In this document: in pieces, positions 25,225 through 32,442 of the stretch | Layout of the letters: every line of letters begins with the position of its first letter | How positions within the stretch are numbered: the stretch's first letter is position 1 | Assembly: GCA_021828105.1 (NCBI GenBank) | Contig: JAKATG010000002.1 | Span: 1-64,000 of the forward strand | Direction: 5' to 3' | DNA from: Taklimakanibacter sp021828105 | GTDB lineage: Bacteria > Pseudomonadota > Alphaproteobacteria > Rhizobiales > Aestuariivirgaceae | DNA length: 64,000 bases | Program-made: the position numbers and the translations under genes | The notes under the pieces: model-generated | The model's database searches: none | The model's input: only the letters and a program-made list of their open reading frames with translations | What the model was told of the DNA's origin: nothing

Positions 25225-26352
25225 ATGAGCAGCGACCCCCAGATCCTTCCCGTCTCGGTGATCACCGGCTTCCTCGGCGCCGGTAAGACCACTTTGCTCA
25301 ACAGCCTGCTGAAGGACCCGATGCTCGCGGACGCCGCGGTCATCATCAACGAGTTCGGCGAGATCGGCCTCGACCACCTGCTGGTCGAGCGCTCGGATGA
25401 GAATGTGTTCGAGATGTCGTCGGGCTGCCTGTGCTGCACCATTCGCGGCGATCTCATCGACACCATGCTCAAGCTCATCGCGCGGCGCGATAAGGGCGAG
25501 ATCAAGGCCTTCGACCGCATCGTCATCGAGACGACCGGCCTCGCCGATCCCGCTCCCGTGCTGCATACGGTGATGAGCGAACCCGATCTCCTCTCCCGTT
25601 GCCGGCTCGAAAGCGTCGTCACGGTCGTCGACGGTGTCGCGGGCGAGGCGACGCTCGATGCCCATAGGGAAGCGGTGAAGCAGGCGGCGGTTGCCGACCG
25701 GCTGGTGCTGACCAAGCTCGATCTCCTCACCGGCCGCGAAGGCGAGGACGCGCTCCATTCGCTGATCGGCCGGCTCCGGGCGCTCAACCCGGCGGCGCGC
25801 ATCCTCACCACGCACCGGGGCGAAGCCACCGCGGCGCGGCTCTTGAACAGCGGCCTCTACAATCCCGAAACCAAGTCGCTCGACGCCAAGGCCTGGCTCA
25901 ATGCCCAGGCCTATGCCGCGGGTGAAAAGCGCCGCCGCCATCGCCATCATGAGCATCATCACGATCACGACCATGAGCATCACGACGTGTCGCGCCATGA
26001 CGACCATATCCGCTCCTTCAGCTTTGCCGATGCGCGCGCCATCAGCCCGCAAGGGCTCGATATGTTCTTAGGCCTGCTCCAGTCCTATCACGGCGCCAAC
26101 ATGCTGCGCATGAAAGGGATCGTGAAGGTCGCCGATGATCCGGAGCGGCCCATCGTGCTGCATGGCGTGCAGCATATCTATCATCCGCCGGTGCGCCTTC
26201 CCAACTGGCCCGACGGCGATGAGCGCACGCGGCTGGTGTTCATCGTCAAGGATATCGAGAAGCGCCAGATCGAGGAGCTGTTCAAGGCCTTTACCGACGA
26301 GGTCTCGGGCGCCGGCGCCTTCCACACCGACAAGACCCTTTCACTCGGCTAA
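25225..26352 (+). CDS. CobW/COG0523 family GTPase, metal chaperone
   Basis: 375-residue G3E-class GTPase. The Walker A is GFLGAGKTTLLNSLL (about 13-27), the metal-binding CXCC motif is in SSGCLCCTIRGDL, and an NKxD-like LTKLDLL follows. A His-rich insert (about 233-257, HHEHHHDHDHEHHD) would bind zinc or another metal. The C-terminal CobW_C domain (about 270-370) contains LLRMKGIVKV-like MLRMKGIVKVADDPERP. The family delivers zinc, cobalt or nickel to client proteins; the client here is unknown. It is followed 18 bases later by an ArsC/Spx gene. Confidence 0.92.
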   Translation: MSSDPQILPVSVITGFLGAGKTTLLNSLLKDPMLADAAVIINEFGEIGLDHLLVERSDENVFEMSSGCLCCTIRGDLIDTMLKLIARRDKGEIKAFDRIVIETTGLADPAPVLHTVMSEPDLLSRCRLESVVTVVDGVAGEATLDAHREAVKQAAVADRLVLTKLDLLTGREGEDALHSLIGRLRALNPAARILTTHRGEATAARLLNSGLYNPETKSLDAKAWLNAQAYAAGEKRRRHRHHEHHHDHDHEHHDVSRHDDHIRSFSFADARAISPQGLDMFLGLLQSYHGANMLRMKGIVKVADDPERPIVLHGVQHIYHPPVRLPNWPDGDERTRLVFIVKDIEKRQIEELFKAFTDEVSGAGAFHTDKTLSLG

Positions 26353-26370
26353 CCCACTGGAGTTCGATTG

Positions 26371-26718
26371 ATGCTCAAATTGTTCGGCCTCAAGAAATGC
26401 ACCACGTGCCAGAAGGCCATGGACTATCTCGACAAGAAGAAGAAGGCTTACGACTTCACCGATGTGAAGGAGGACAAGCTGTCGAAGGAGCAAGTGGCCA
26501 AATGGTCGAAGGCTTTGGGCGGCTGGGAGAAGATGATCAACCGTGCCGGCTATACCTGGCGCGGCCTGCCGGCGGCGGAAACCGAGAATCTCACCGAGGC
26601 CAAGGCGGTGACGCTGGCGATGAAGAACCCCTCGCTCATCAGGAGGCCGCTCATCGAGCACCGGGACGGCTCGGTGACCGTCGGCTTCTCCGACAAGGTG
26701 AAGGGATTCATCGGGTAG
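26371..26718 (+). CDS. ArsC/Spx family protein (YffB-like)
   Basis: 115-residue thioredoxin-fold protein. The N-terminal KLFGLKKCTTCQKAMDYL contains a CTTC motif, where the first Cys is the catalytic residue of the arsenate reductase fold. The C-terminal half (KNPSLIRRPLIEHRDGSVTVGF) is the conserved substrate-binding region. Family members act as arsenate or glutathione-dependent thiol reductases, but many are not involved in arsenic. The GGAG eight bases upstream supports the ATG at 26371 over the TTG at 26368. No ars gene is near. Confidence 0.85.
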   Translation: MLKLFGLKKCTTCQKAMDYLDKKKKAYDFTDVKEDKLSKEQVAKWSKALGGWEKMINRAGYTWRGLPAAETENLTEAKAVTLAMKNPSLIRRPLIEHRDGSVTVGFSDKVKGFIG

Positions 26719-26777
26719 CGAGTCGAGGGGGCAGCTTCGCAGGTGACCCCTCAGCCCGCCAATACTTCAACCCGATG

Positions 26778-27269
26778 TCAGTTCTTGGGCAGAAGATGAT
26801 CGCCAAAGGGGTTGTCGATCACCATCAGCCAGCGCCCGTCAGGCTGTTTGCGCAGGACCACCACCGAAAGTCCGCTTTGCTCGATCGGCGCTCCGCCGGG
26901 TACTTTTCCCGACATTTTCCACGTGTAGGAATGAAGGGCGATATCGCCCGCCTGGATGACTTCATGGCGCGCAACGTCAAGCTTGGGATCGAGCGCCAGG
27001 AATTGTTTGAAAGCCTCACGCAGTGCCGGCGTTCCCATGGCGGGCTTGCCGGGTTGGCCGACAACGACGGCATCTGGCTCATAAGTGGCAAGAATGCCCT
27101 CAATATCACGCGCGGCCACCGCTGAATTATTCCTGTCGATCGTAGATTGGATCTGGTCGTGTTCCATTGTCGGGCTTTCCTGATTGTCTGGTGACTGGGC
27201 GTAAATCGACGGGGTGCCAAGCATCACAAAGGCGAGGCATGTCAGCCTGTAAAAGGCCTTCGATGTCAT
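26778..27269 (-). CDS. Exported SnoaL/NTF2-like (DUF4440) protein
   Basis: 163-residue secreted protein. A signal peptide is visible at about 1-24 (hydrophobic LTCLAFVMLGTPSIYA), then a cone-shaped alpha+beta domain: IQSTIDRNNSAVAARDIEGIL, YEPDAVVVGQPGKPAMG, SYTWKMSGKVPGGAP and a C-terminal GRWLMVIDNPFG. DUF4440 proteins act as ketosteroid-isomerase-like or stress-linked binding proteins; function here is unknown. The ATG at 27269 has a strong GGAGGAA. It lies downstream of a convergent ArsC gene and next to the YafY regulator on the same strand, 45 bases away. Confidence 0.82.
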   Translation of the reverse strand: MTSKAFYRLTCLAFVMLGTPSIYAQSPDNQESPTMEHDQIQSTIDRNNSAVAARDIEGILATYEPDAVVVGQPGKPAMGTPALREAFKQFLALDPKLDVARHEVIQAGDIALHSYTWKMSGKVPGGAPIEQSGLSVVVLRKQPDGRWLMVIDNPFGDHLLPKN

Positions 27270-27314
27270 TTGATTTCCTCCAGCAACGGTGAGGAAACCT
27301 AATGTGCCCACATG

Positions 27315-28043
27315 TCAGAAAACGGCAGTAGTCATCTGTTTGCACGGGCCGAGGGCTTCGGACTCGCGCCAAAGCTTGATGAGATCGTGGCGGCGGCGTG
27401 GATAGCGCGACGACATTTCCGAAAGTGACGAAATGCGGTCCGTACGAAAATGCCGCAGGCCATCGCGCAGCTCGCACCATGCCGAAATGAGCCGCCCGCC
27501 GTCAAAGTAGCTGAGCAAAAAAGGCCATATGACACGTTCGGAATTCTTGCCTGCACTATCGCTATAGTGAATGAGCAGCTTGCGTTCGCGGTGGATCGCT
27601 CGCCTTACGACCGACATATCGATGGTCTCTCGCGAAGAATACGCACTCGGCCCGACGAGGAGATATTGCGCTTCAACACGATCGACGAGCTCATTGGGCA
27701 TGACTGCGCTCAATCTTGCCATGGCCCTGCGCGCGGCTACCGCCAATGGCTTGTCGGCCCTGTCGGCTACCCAGCGCGACCCGAGAATGAGAGCATCCAC
27801 CTCCTCCACCGTGAACATGACCGGCGGCAAAAGGAATCCCGAGCGCAGAACATATCCGAGGCCCGGCTCTCCCTCGATACCGGCCCCCAGCGCTCGCAAT
27901 GAGGCAATGTCGCGATAGAGGGTGCGGATCGAAACATGCAACGCTCGCGCCAAGTCGATCCCCGGAACAGGGCGACGATGGCGTCTGAGTTCCTCTATCA
28001 AGTTCAGGAGTCGTTCGGCCCGTGAAATGCCAGCCTCCGTCAT
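27315..28043 (-). CDS. YafY-family transcription regulator (HTH + WYL)
   Basis: 242-residue regulator. The N-terminal HTH_11 winged helix is at about 8-65 (RAERLLNLIEELRRHRRPV, then ALHVSIRTLYRDIASLRALG), followed by a WYL ligand-sensing domain (about 140-235, VIWPFLLSYFDGGRLISAW). WYL proteins sense nucleic acids or small molecules and usually repress neighbouring genes. It is divergent from the glutathione S-transferase gene, the most likely target; a second candidate is the exported DUF4440 protein downstream on the same strand. Confidence 0.88.
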   Translation of the reverse strand: MTEAGISRAERLLNLIEELRRHRRPVPGIDLARALHVSIRTLYRDIASLRALGAGIEGEPGLGYVLRSGFLLPPVMFTVEEVDALILGSRWVADRADKPLAVAARRAMARLSAVMPNELVDRVEAQYLLVGPSAYSSRETIDMSVVRRAIHRERKLLIHYSDSAGKNSERVIWPFLLSYFDGGRLISAWCELRDGLRHFRTDRISSLSEMSSRYPRRRHDLIKLWRESEALGPCKQMTTAVF

Positions 28044-28165
28044 TTTCGCCGTGAAAACTCGCCGATCTTATCAATGATTGCGATATCGAAAAAGCGGCGA
28101 ATACGGTTTGCCTTGACAGCTCGTCAGCCCCGTCGCCAATGGCTTTCGCCAGGAGGAGCTTCGCG

Positions 28166-28801
28166 ATGACCATCACCATTACCGCCTTTGAACGGTCTCC
28201 CGATGGCGGCAAGGGACTGGCGCGTGATACGCGGGTTCGCTGGGCGCTCGAAGAAGTGGGCCAGGCTTACGCGGTTCGGCTGGTTTCGTTTCAGGCGATG
28301 AAGGAACCGGCACATCTGGCGCTTAATCCGTTCGGCCAGATTCCGACCTATGAGGAAGGCGATCTCGCTTTGTTCGAAACGGGAGCGATCGTGCTCCATC
28401 TCGCCCAGCGCCATTCAGGCCTGCTGCCGCAGGATGCCGATGCCCGGGCGCGGGCGATCACCTGGATGTTTGCCGCGCTCAACACGGTGGAGCTGCCGAT
28501 CCTCGAGTTCGTAACCGCCCGGATTCTGGAGAGCGACAAGCCCTGGAGCACGGAGCGGATGTCTCTGGTCAAGGATCGCGTCCGCGAGCGGCTGCGGCAG
28601 CTTTCCGACCGGCTGGGCGGCGCCGACTGGCTCGACGGTGCATTCAGCGCGGGCGATTTGATGATGGTGTCGGTGCTGCTCAGGCTGAGAGCCTCGGGCC
28701 TTCTGGACGAATTTCCGAACCTGGCCGCCTATGTCGCCCGCGGCGAAGCGCGGCCTGCCTATAAGCGGGCTTTCGATGCTCAGGCGGCGATCAACACCTA
28801 G
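28166..28801 (+). CDS. Glutathione S-transferase family protein
   Basis: 211-residue cytosolic GST. The N-terminal thioredoxin fold has the substrate loop LNPFGQIPTYEEGDLALFETGAIV (with the cis-proline of QIPTY), and the helical C-terminal domain has WLDGAFSAGDLMMVSVLLRL, the conserved N-capping box. The usual catalytic Ser/Tyr position is not obvious. The start at 28166 follows AGGAGGAG by seven bases; an upstream ATG in frame lacks one. The divergent YafY regulator suggests induction by a xenobiotic or stress signal (inference). Confidence 0.9.
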   Translation: MTITITAFERSPDGGKGLARDTRVRWALEEVGQAYAVRLVSFQAMKEPAHLALNPFGQIPTYEEGDLALFETGAIVLHLAQRHSGLLPQDADARARAITWMFAALNTVELPILEFVTARILESDKPWSTERMSLVKDRVRERLRQLSDRLGGADWLDGAFSAGDLMMVSVLLRLRASGLLDEFPNLAAYVARGEARPAYKRAFDAQAAINT

Positions 28802-28818
28802 CCCCCGGCCGGCTGATC

Positions 28819-29697
28819 CTAACCCCGCACCAGCGGCCTGGTCATGCAGGTCGGGCCGCCTTCGCCCTTGCGACAGATCTCGTCCGCCTTGATGACCTCG
28901 ACCCTGACGCCCGCGGCCTTCATGCGCCGCTCGGTCTCGGGGTTGCCCGCCACCATCATCGCATGGCGCGGACCGATCGCCAGGACATTGCAGCCCATGC
29001 TGTCGAATTCCTCGTTGGGCACCTCGACGAAGCCGATGCCGCGGGCTTCGAGGAACTCCACGAGCCGCACCGGCATCAGCGGCAGATAGACCACCGCCAA
29101 ATCCTTATCGAGCGGGCTCAGGACCGACATCAGATGGAAGACGTCGCTTTTGCCCTTGTAGTGCGGCAGGTCGAATTCGAGGATCTCGACATCGGAGCCG
29201 GCGAGCTTGCGCAATTGCGCGATGCCGTCGCGATTGGTGCGATAGCCGATGCCGGCCAACAGTGTGTGGCGGTCGATCCAGACGAGATCGCCGCCCTCGA
29301 CCGAGCCCGGACCTTGGATCTCGCCGGCGATCGGAAAGCCCAAAGTCTCGAGATGGGCGCCGTTCACCTGTGCCTCGCGCCGCCGCTGCGGCTTGCCCAT
29401 ATGCGGTCGCACCAGGCCGCGCGGTGTCACGATCAGCGCATCATGCGTGTAGAGCGAATCGAGCGTCAGGCCGTCGCCGTCGGGCAGAGCGATGACATCA
29501 GCGCCGGCCGCTTTCAGAATCGACTCGACACGGGCGAATTCGCGGTTCGCCTCGGCGAGGTCGGGCCGCGAATGATAGTTGAGCGGCTTCCATTCGGCAT
29601 CGAGCCTCGCGTCGCTCTTGAAGGCGACCGACGGTGGGCGCACCGCCACTTTTTTGAGCGATCCCCAATTGTTGAAGCTGCCGAAATCGAAACTCAT
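28819..29697 (-). CDS. Dimethylarginine dimethylaminohydrolase / amidinotransferase family
   Basis: 292-residue guanidino-group-modifying enzyme. The arginine deiminase/amidinotransferase fold is recognised from LYTHDALIVTPRG, the EGGDL acidic motif, a histidine in SDVFHLMSVLSPLD, and the C-terminal catalytic Cys in GGPTCMTRPL. Likely reactions are hydrolysis of dimethylarginine or a related ester; the family cannot be pinned down further. Its ATG overlaps the TusA-like stop by four bases (ATGA), so translation is probably coupled. Length is typical. Confidence 0.85.
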   Translation of the reverse strand: MSFDFGSFNNWGSLKKVAVRPPSVAFKSDARLDAEWKPLNYHSRPDLAEANREFARVESILKAAGADVIALPDGDGLTLDSLYTHDALIVTPRGLVRPHMGKPQRRREAQVNGAHLETLGFPIAGEIQGPGSVEGGDLVWIDRHTLLAGIGYRTNRDGIAQLRKLAGSDVEILEFDLPHYKGKSDVFHLMSVLSPLDKDLAVVYLPLMPVRLVEFLEARGIGFVEVPNEEFDSMGCNVLAIGPRHAMMVAGNPETERRMKAAGVRVEVIKADEICRKGEGGPTCMTRPLVRG

Positions 29698-29918
29698 TTG
29701 CGCCTGATCCTGAAAATATGCCGGCCCTCCGCCTTCTCATGCGAGAGGAGCTCATGGCCCTGTTCGTTGCAGAAGTGGGGAACGTCTATGACGGAAGCGG
29801 GGTCGGTGGCAATGAGCTTCAAGGTCTCGCCGGATTTTAGCCCGGCCAGGCGCTTGCGCGCTTTCAGCACCGGAAGCGGGCATAAAAGGCCTTGGGCATC
29901 GAGTTCGTGTTCGGTCAT
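29694..29918 (-). CDS. TusA-like sulfur carrier protein
   Basis: 74-residue protein of the SirA/TusA family. The motif LDAQGLLCPLPVLKARKRL contains the conserved Cys-Pro-x-Pro, whose cysteine carries persulfide sulfur, and LKLIATDPASVIDVPHFC is the second half of the fold. TusA proteins relay sulfur for thiolated tRNA or molybdenum cofactor. Note that molybdenum cofactor genes (MOSC, mobA, mobB) lie just to the right on the opposite strand. The gene is first in a unit with the DDAH-like gene. Confidence 0.88.
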   Translation of the reverse strand: MTEHELDAQGLLCPLPVLKARKRLAGLKSGETLKLIATDPASVIDVPHFCNEQGHELLSHEKAEGRHIFRIRRK

Positions 29919-29979
29919 CCCTGCACTATAGCCGCCCCGCCGGCGACCTGCTATGCGGGTCGCCCGAATGGAGACGATC

Positions 29980-30567
29980 ATGCCTTTGATGACCAAGCTC
30001 GCTTTCACCGGACGTGTCGAGGCGCTGCTCAGGAACCCCGAGCGGGCGACGGGCCTCGAGAAAGCCCGTGTCGAGAGCCTGAAACTGCGCTTCGACGGCA
30101 TCGAAGGCGACTGCCATAGCGGGCTCACGCGCAAGGCCGATGTGCGCACCATCCGGCAATATCCGCGCGACACGCCGATCCGCAATGTCCGCCAGCTCAC
30201 CTTGCTGTCGGTCGAGGAACTCGCTGACATTGCCGGCATCATGGAGATACCCGAGGTCAAGCCGGAATGGGTCGGCGCCAATGTCGTGACCTCCGGCATT
30301 CCCGACCTGACGCTGCTGCCGCCCTCATCGCGCCTGCAGTTCCCCTCCGGCGCCACCATCGTCGTCGACATGGAGAACGAGCCCTGCCGCTATCCGGCCG
30401 AGATCATCGAGAGGCACAATCCTGGGCAGAAAATGGGCTTCGTCAAAGCGGCGAAGCACAAGCGTGGCATCACCGCCTGGGTCGAGCGCGAGGGCGATAT
30501 CGGCCTTGCGGACGAGATCACTTTGTGGATCCCGCCGCAGCGCCTCTATGAAGCGGGCGCTGCGTGA
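29980..30567 (+). CDS. MOSC domain-containing protein
   Basis: 195-residue beta-barrel protein of the molybdenum cofactor sulfurase C-terminal family. The conserved cysteine appears in VVDMENEPCRYPAEIIE and a glycine-rich strand in LRFDGIEGDCHSGLTRKADV. MOSC proteins bind or transfer molybdenum cofactor sulfur. It begins an operon with mobA (stop/start overlap GTGA), mobB and DUF924. The ATG at 29980 has GGAG six bases upstream; ATGs at 29953 and 29968 are less well placed. Confidence 0.88.
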   Translation: MPLMTKLAFTGRVEALLRNPERATGLEKARVESLKLRFDGIEGDCHSGLTRKADVRTIRQYPRDTPIRNVRQLTLLSVEELADIAGIMEIPEVKPEWVGANVVTSGIPDLTLLPPSSRLQFPSGATIVVDMENEPCRYPAEIIERHNPGQKMGFVKAAKHKRGITAWVEREGDIGLADEITLWIPPQRLYEAGAA

Positions 30568-31172
30568 GCGTGCCTACGTCCATTGCCGGCTGCATCCTGG
30601 CGGGCGGCCAGTCGCGGCGCATGGGCGAGGACAAGGCCCGGCTTCTTCTCGGGGAGACGCCGCTGATCACCCACGCAATCGCCCGGCTTGCGCCGCAGGT
30701 CGCCCAGCTCATCGTCAACCGGCATGACGGCACGCAGCCGATCGACACACAAGGACTGCCGGTGGTGACGGATGCGCCGGGCGATCATCTGGGCCCGCTT
30801 GCCGGCCTCCTCGCGGCGCTCGACTGGGCCGGGCGCCATGATTTCGCTTTCGTCGCCACCGCCGCCGTCGATACGCCATTCTTCCCGCGCGATCTGGTGC
30901 CGAAGCTCGTGGCGGCGGCGCAAGGCCTGGACATGGCGGTGGCGAGTTCGGATGGAAGGTTGCATCCGGTATTCGGCCTGTGGAAGGTGACGCTGGTCCC
31001 GGTCTTGCTGGACTTCATGCAGGGCAGCCGGCGCTCCATGAACGACTGGGCCATGTCGCAGGGCGCGGGCATCGCGGAATGGACCTCTCTGCCCTATGAT
31101 CCGTTCTTCAACATCAATACGCCCGAAGACATGGACATGGCGCTCAGACTGCGCGCGGAGTATCGGCCATGA
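30564..31172 (+). CDS. mobA: Molybdenum cofactor guanylyltransferase
   Basis: 202-residue enzyme that joins GMP to molybdopterin to make bis-MGD for molybdoenzymes of the DMSO reductase family. The N-terminal nucleotide-binding loop CILAGGQSRRMGEDKARLLL has the conserved LAGGxSxRMGxDK. VTDAPGDHLGPLAGLLAAL and the acidic PFFNINTPEDMDMAL match the MobA fold. Begins with a GTG that overlaps the MOSC stop, and overlaps mobB by four bases at the other end, so these are translated as one unit. Confidence 0.93.
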   Translation: MSVPTSIAGCILAGGQSRRMGEDKARLLLGETPLITHAIARLAPQVAQLIVNRHDGTQPIDTQGLPVVTDAPGDHLGPLAGLLAALDWAGRHDFAFVATAAVDTPFFPRDLVPKLVAAAQGLDMAVASSDGRLHPVFGLWKVTLVPVLLDFMQGSRRSMNDWAMSQGAGIAEWTSLPYDPFFNINTPEDMDMALRLRAEYRP

Positions 31173-31678
31173 CGGCGAAGATCATCGGCGTCGCCGGTTT
31201 CAAGAATGCCGGCAAGACCACGCTGGTCGAGAGGCTGGTGCGCGAATTGACGAGACGCGGCTATCGCATCGCCACCGTCAAGCATGCGCATCATTCCTTC
31301 GACATCGATCATGAGGGTCGCGACAGCTTCCGCCACCGTGCCGCCGGCGCCAGCGAGGTCGCGGTGGTCTCGCGCCAACGCTGGGCGATCATCCATGAAT
31401 CGCGCGATGAAGAGGAGCCGTCCTTCGCGGCGATCCTCGCCAAGCTCTCGCCCTGCGACCTCATCATCGTCGAAGGCTACAAGCATGGCGATCACGCCAA
31501 GATCGAGGTGCGCAACCTGGCGCTCGATCATCCGCAGCTCGCGGGCGAGGATCGGAGCGTCGTGGCGATCGCCGCCACGGGGCCGGTGCCGGATGCGCCG
31601 GTGCCGGTTTTCGACCGCGACCATGTCGAAGCACTCGCCCAGTTCATCATCACTCGCATGGAGCTCGACCCGAAATGA
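31169..31678 (+). CDS. mobB: Molybdopterin-guanine dinucleotide protein MobB
   Basis: 169-residue GTP-binding accessory protein to MobA. The P-loop is GVAGFKNAGKTTLVERL (about 6-22), followed by the HAHHSFDIDHEGRDSFRHRAAGA segment that resembles the MobB substrate region, and the acidic CDLIIVEGYKHGDHAKIEV. Length is normal. Overlaps mobA by ATGA at its start and DUF924 by ATGA at its end. Confidence 0.93.
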   Translation: MTAKIIGVAGFKNAGKTTLVERLVRELTRRGYRIATVKHAHHSFDIDHEGRDSFRHRAAGASEVAVVSRQRWAIIHESRDEEEPSFAAILAKLSPCDLIIVEGYKHGDHAKIEVRNLALDHPQLAGEDRSVVAIAATGPVPDAPVPVFDRDHVEALAQFIITRMELDPK

Positions 31679-32211
31679 CGCCCAACGACGTGGTCGATTT
31701 CTGGCTCAAGGCCGGCGAAGAGCGCTGGTTCACCAAAAACGCGGCTTTCGACGGCCAGCTGTCGGTGCGCTTCAAGGATGCGCTGGCCAAAGCCCGCGAC
31801 GGCGCCTTCGATCATTGGACGGAAACGCCCAAAGGAATGCTGGCGCTGATTCTGATGCTCGACCAGTTCTCGCGCAACATCCATCGCGGCTCACCGCTGG
31901 CTTTCGCCGCCGACAAGAAAGCGCTGGCGCTCGCCAGACAGGCGGTGGCGCGCGGCGACCATCTCGCCATGCCGGCGACGCTCGCCCGCTGGATCATCAT
32001 GCCCTTCGAGCATGCCGAGGATCTCGATGCGCAAATGCGCTGCGTCGCGCTGTTCTCGGTGCGCGATCCGGACGACATGACCCATTGGGCCAAGCTCCAT
32101 CTCGACATCATCGCCCGCTTCGGGCGCTTCCCGCATCGCAACGCCATATTGGGGCGGAAGTCGACGCCGGAGGAGCTCGCGTTCCTGGCGGCGGGCGGGT
32201 TTTCGGGTTGA
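31675..32211 (+). CDS. DUF924 family protein
   Basis: 178-residue mostly alpha-helical protein of the DUF924 family, related in fold to TPR-like proteins. Conserved segments are VVDFWLKAGEERWFTKNAAF, LALILMLDQFSRNIHRG and IIMPFEHAEDLDAQMRC. The family's biochemical role is not known. The start overlaps mobB, so it belongs to the molybdenum cofactor unit here, but the association is loose in other genomes. Confidence 0.85.
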   Translation: MTPNDVVDFWLKAGEERWFTKNAAFDGQLSVRFKDALAKARDGAFDHWTETPKGMLALILMLDQFSRNIHRGSPLAFAADKKALALARQAVARGDHLAMPATLARWIIMPFEHAEDLDAQMRCVALFSVRDPDDMTHWAKLHLDIIARFGRFPHRNAILGRKSTPEELAFLAAGGFSG

Positions 32212-32233
32212 TCGCCCGCTTTCGGGCGCGGTG

Positions 32234-32262
32234 TTGTCAAGCCGGTGCAAAATGGTCTATGT
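32234..32262 (+). promoter_or_regulatory. Promoter of the ABC-F leader
   Basis: TTGTCA (32234-32239), 17 bases, and a CTATGT/TATGTG -10 around 32257-32263. Transcription from about 32269 would begin some 25 bases before the leader ORF start at 32293, with its ribosome-binding site inside the transcript. Confidence 0.45.
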
Positions 32263-32292
32263 GACTTTGCGTTCAAACAGGAGGGGAAGTCG

Positions 32293-32364
32293 ATGCTGCA
32301 TCAGCACTTCCAGCACAGAACTCGTGGACCTGTGTTCGCCCCGCGCTCGATTTCGTGGGGCTGA
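32293..32364 (+). CDS. Regulatory leader peptide of the ABC-F gene
   Basis: A 23-codon open frame with a strong ribosome-binding site (AGGAGGGG, 32279-32286, six bases from the ATG). The peptide contains His-Arg-Thr-Arg-Gly-Pro at positions 8-13: R9-T10-R11 is the +X+ pattern at which macrolide-bound ribosomes are known to stall in leader peptides such as ErmDL. The last codons and stop (32356-32364) overlap the left arm of an RNA stem. I infer a regulatory leader rather than a functional protein. Confidence 0.65.
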   Translation: MLHQHFQHRTRGPVFAPRSISWG

Positions 32365-32436
32365 CTGAGGAACGCATCGCCGTCTCATCGTCAGCCTCTT
32401 TGGGCACAGTTGGCTGTGCCGCCCTGACTTGATGAG
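32357..32436 (+). promoter_or_regulatory. Candidate attenuator before the ABC-F gene
   Basis: Two mutually exclusive stems are visible. Stem 1: GGGGCTGAC (32357-32365) with GTCAGCCTC (32390-32398), nine pairs with one G-U, its left arm covering the leader stop. Stem 2: CTCATC-GTCAG (32384-32394) with CTGAC-tt-GATGAG (32424-32436), enclosing a 7-bp hairpin GGCACAG/CTGTGCC (32403-32420). Stem 2 would bury GATGAG, the only Shine-Dalgarno-like sequence before the ABC-F ATG at 32443. A ribosome stalled early in the leader leaves stem 1 free to form, releasing the start. No U-tract is present, so translational rather than transcriptional control is favoured. Confidence 0.55.
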
Positions 32437-32442
32437 CCTGCA

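Noticed and set aside
26371..26718. Arsenic resistance function for the ArsC-like gene
   Set aside because: No arsB, arsR or arsH nearby, and the family is broad; only the fold is claimed.
32403..32420. GGCACAG/CTGTGCC hairpin as a Rho-independent terminator in the ABC-F leader
   Set aside because: No U-run follows; more likely an internal stem of the start-masking structure.
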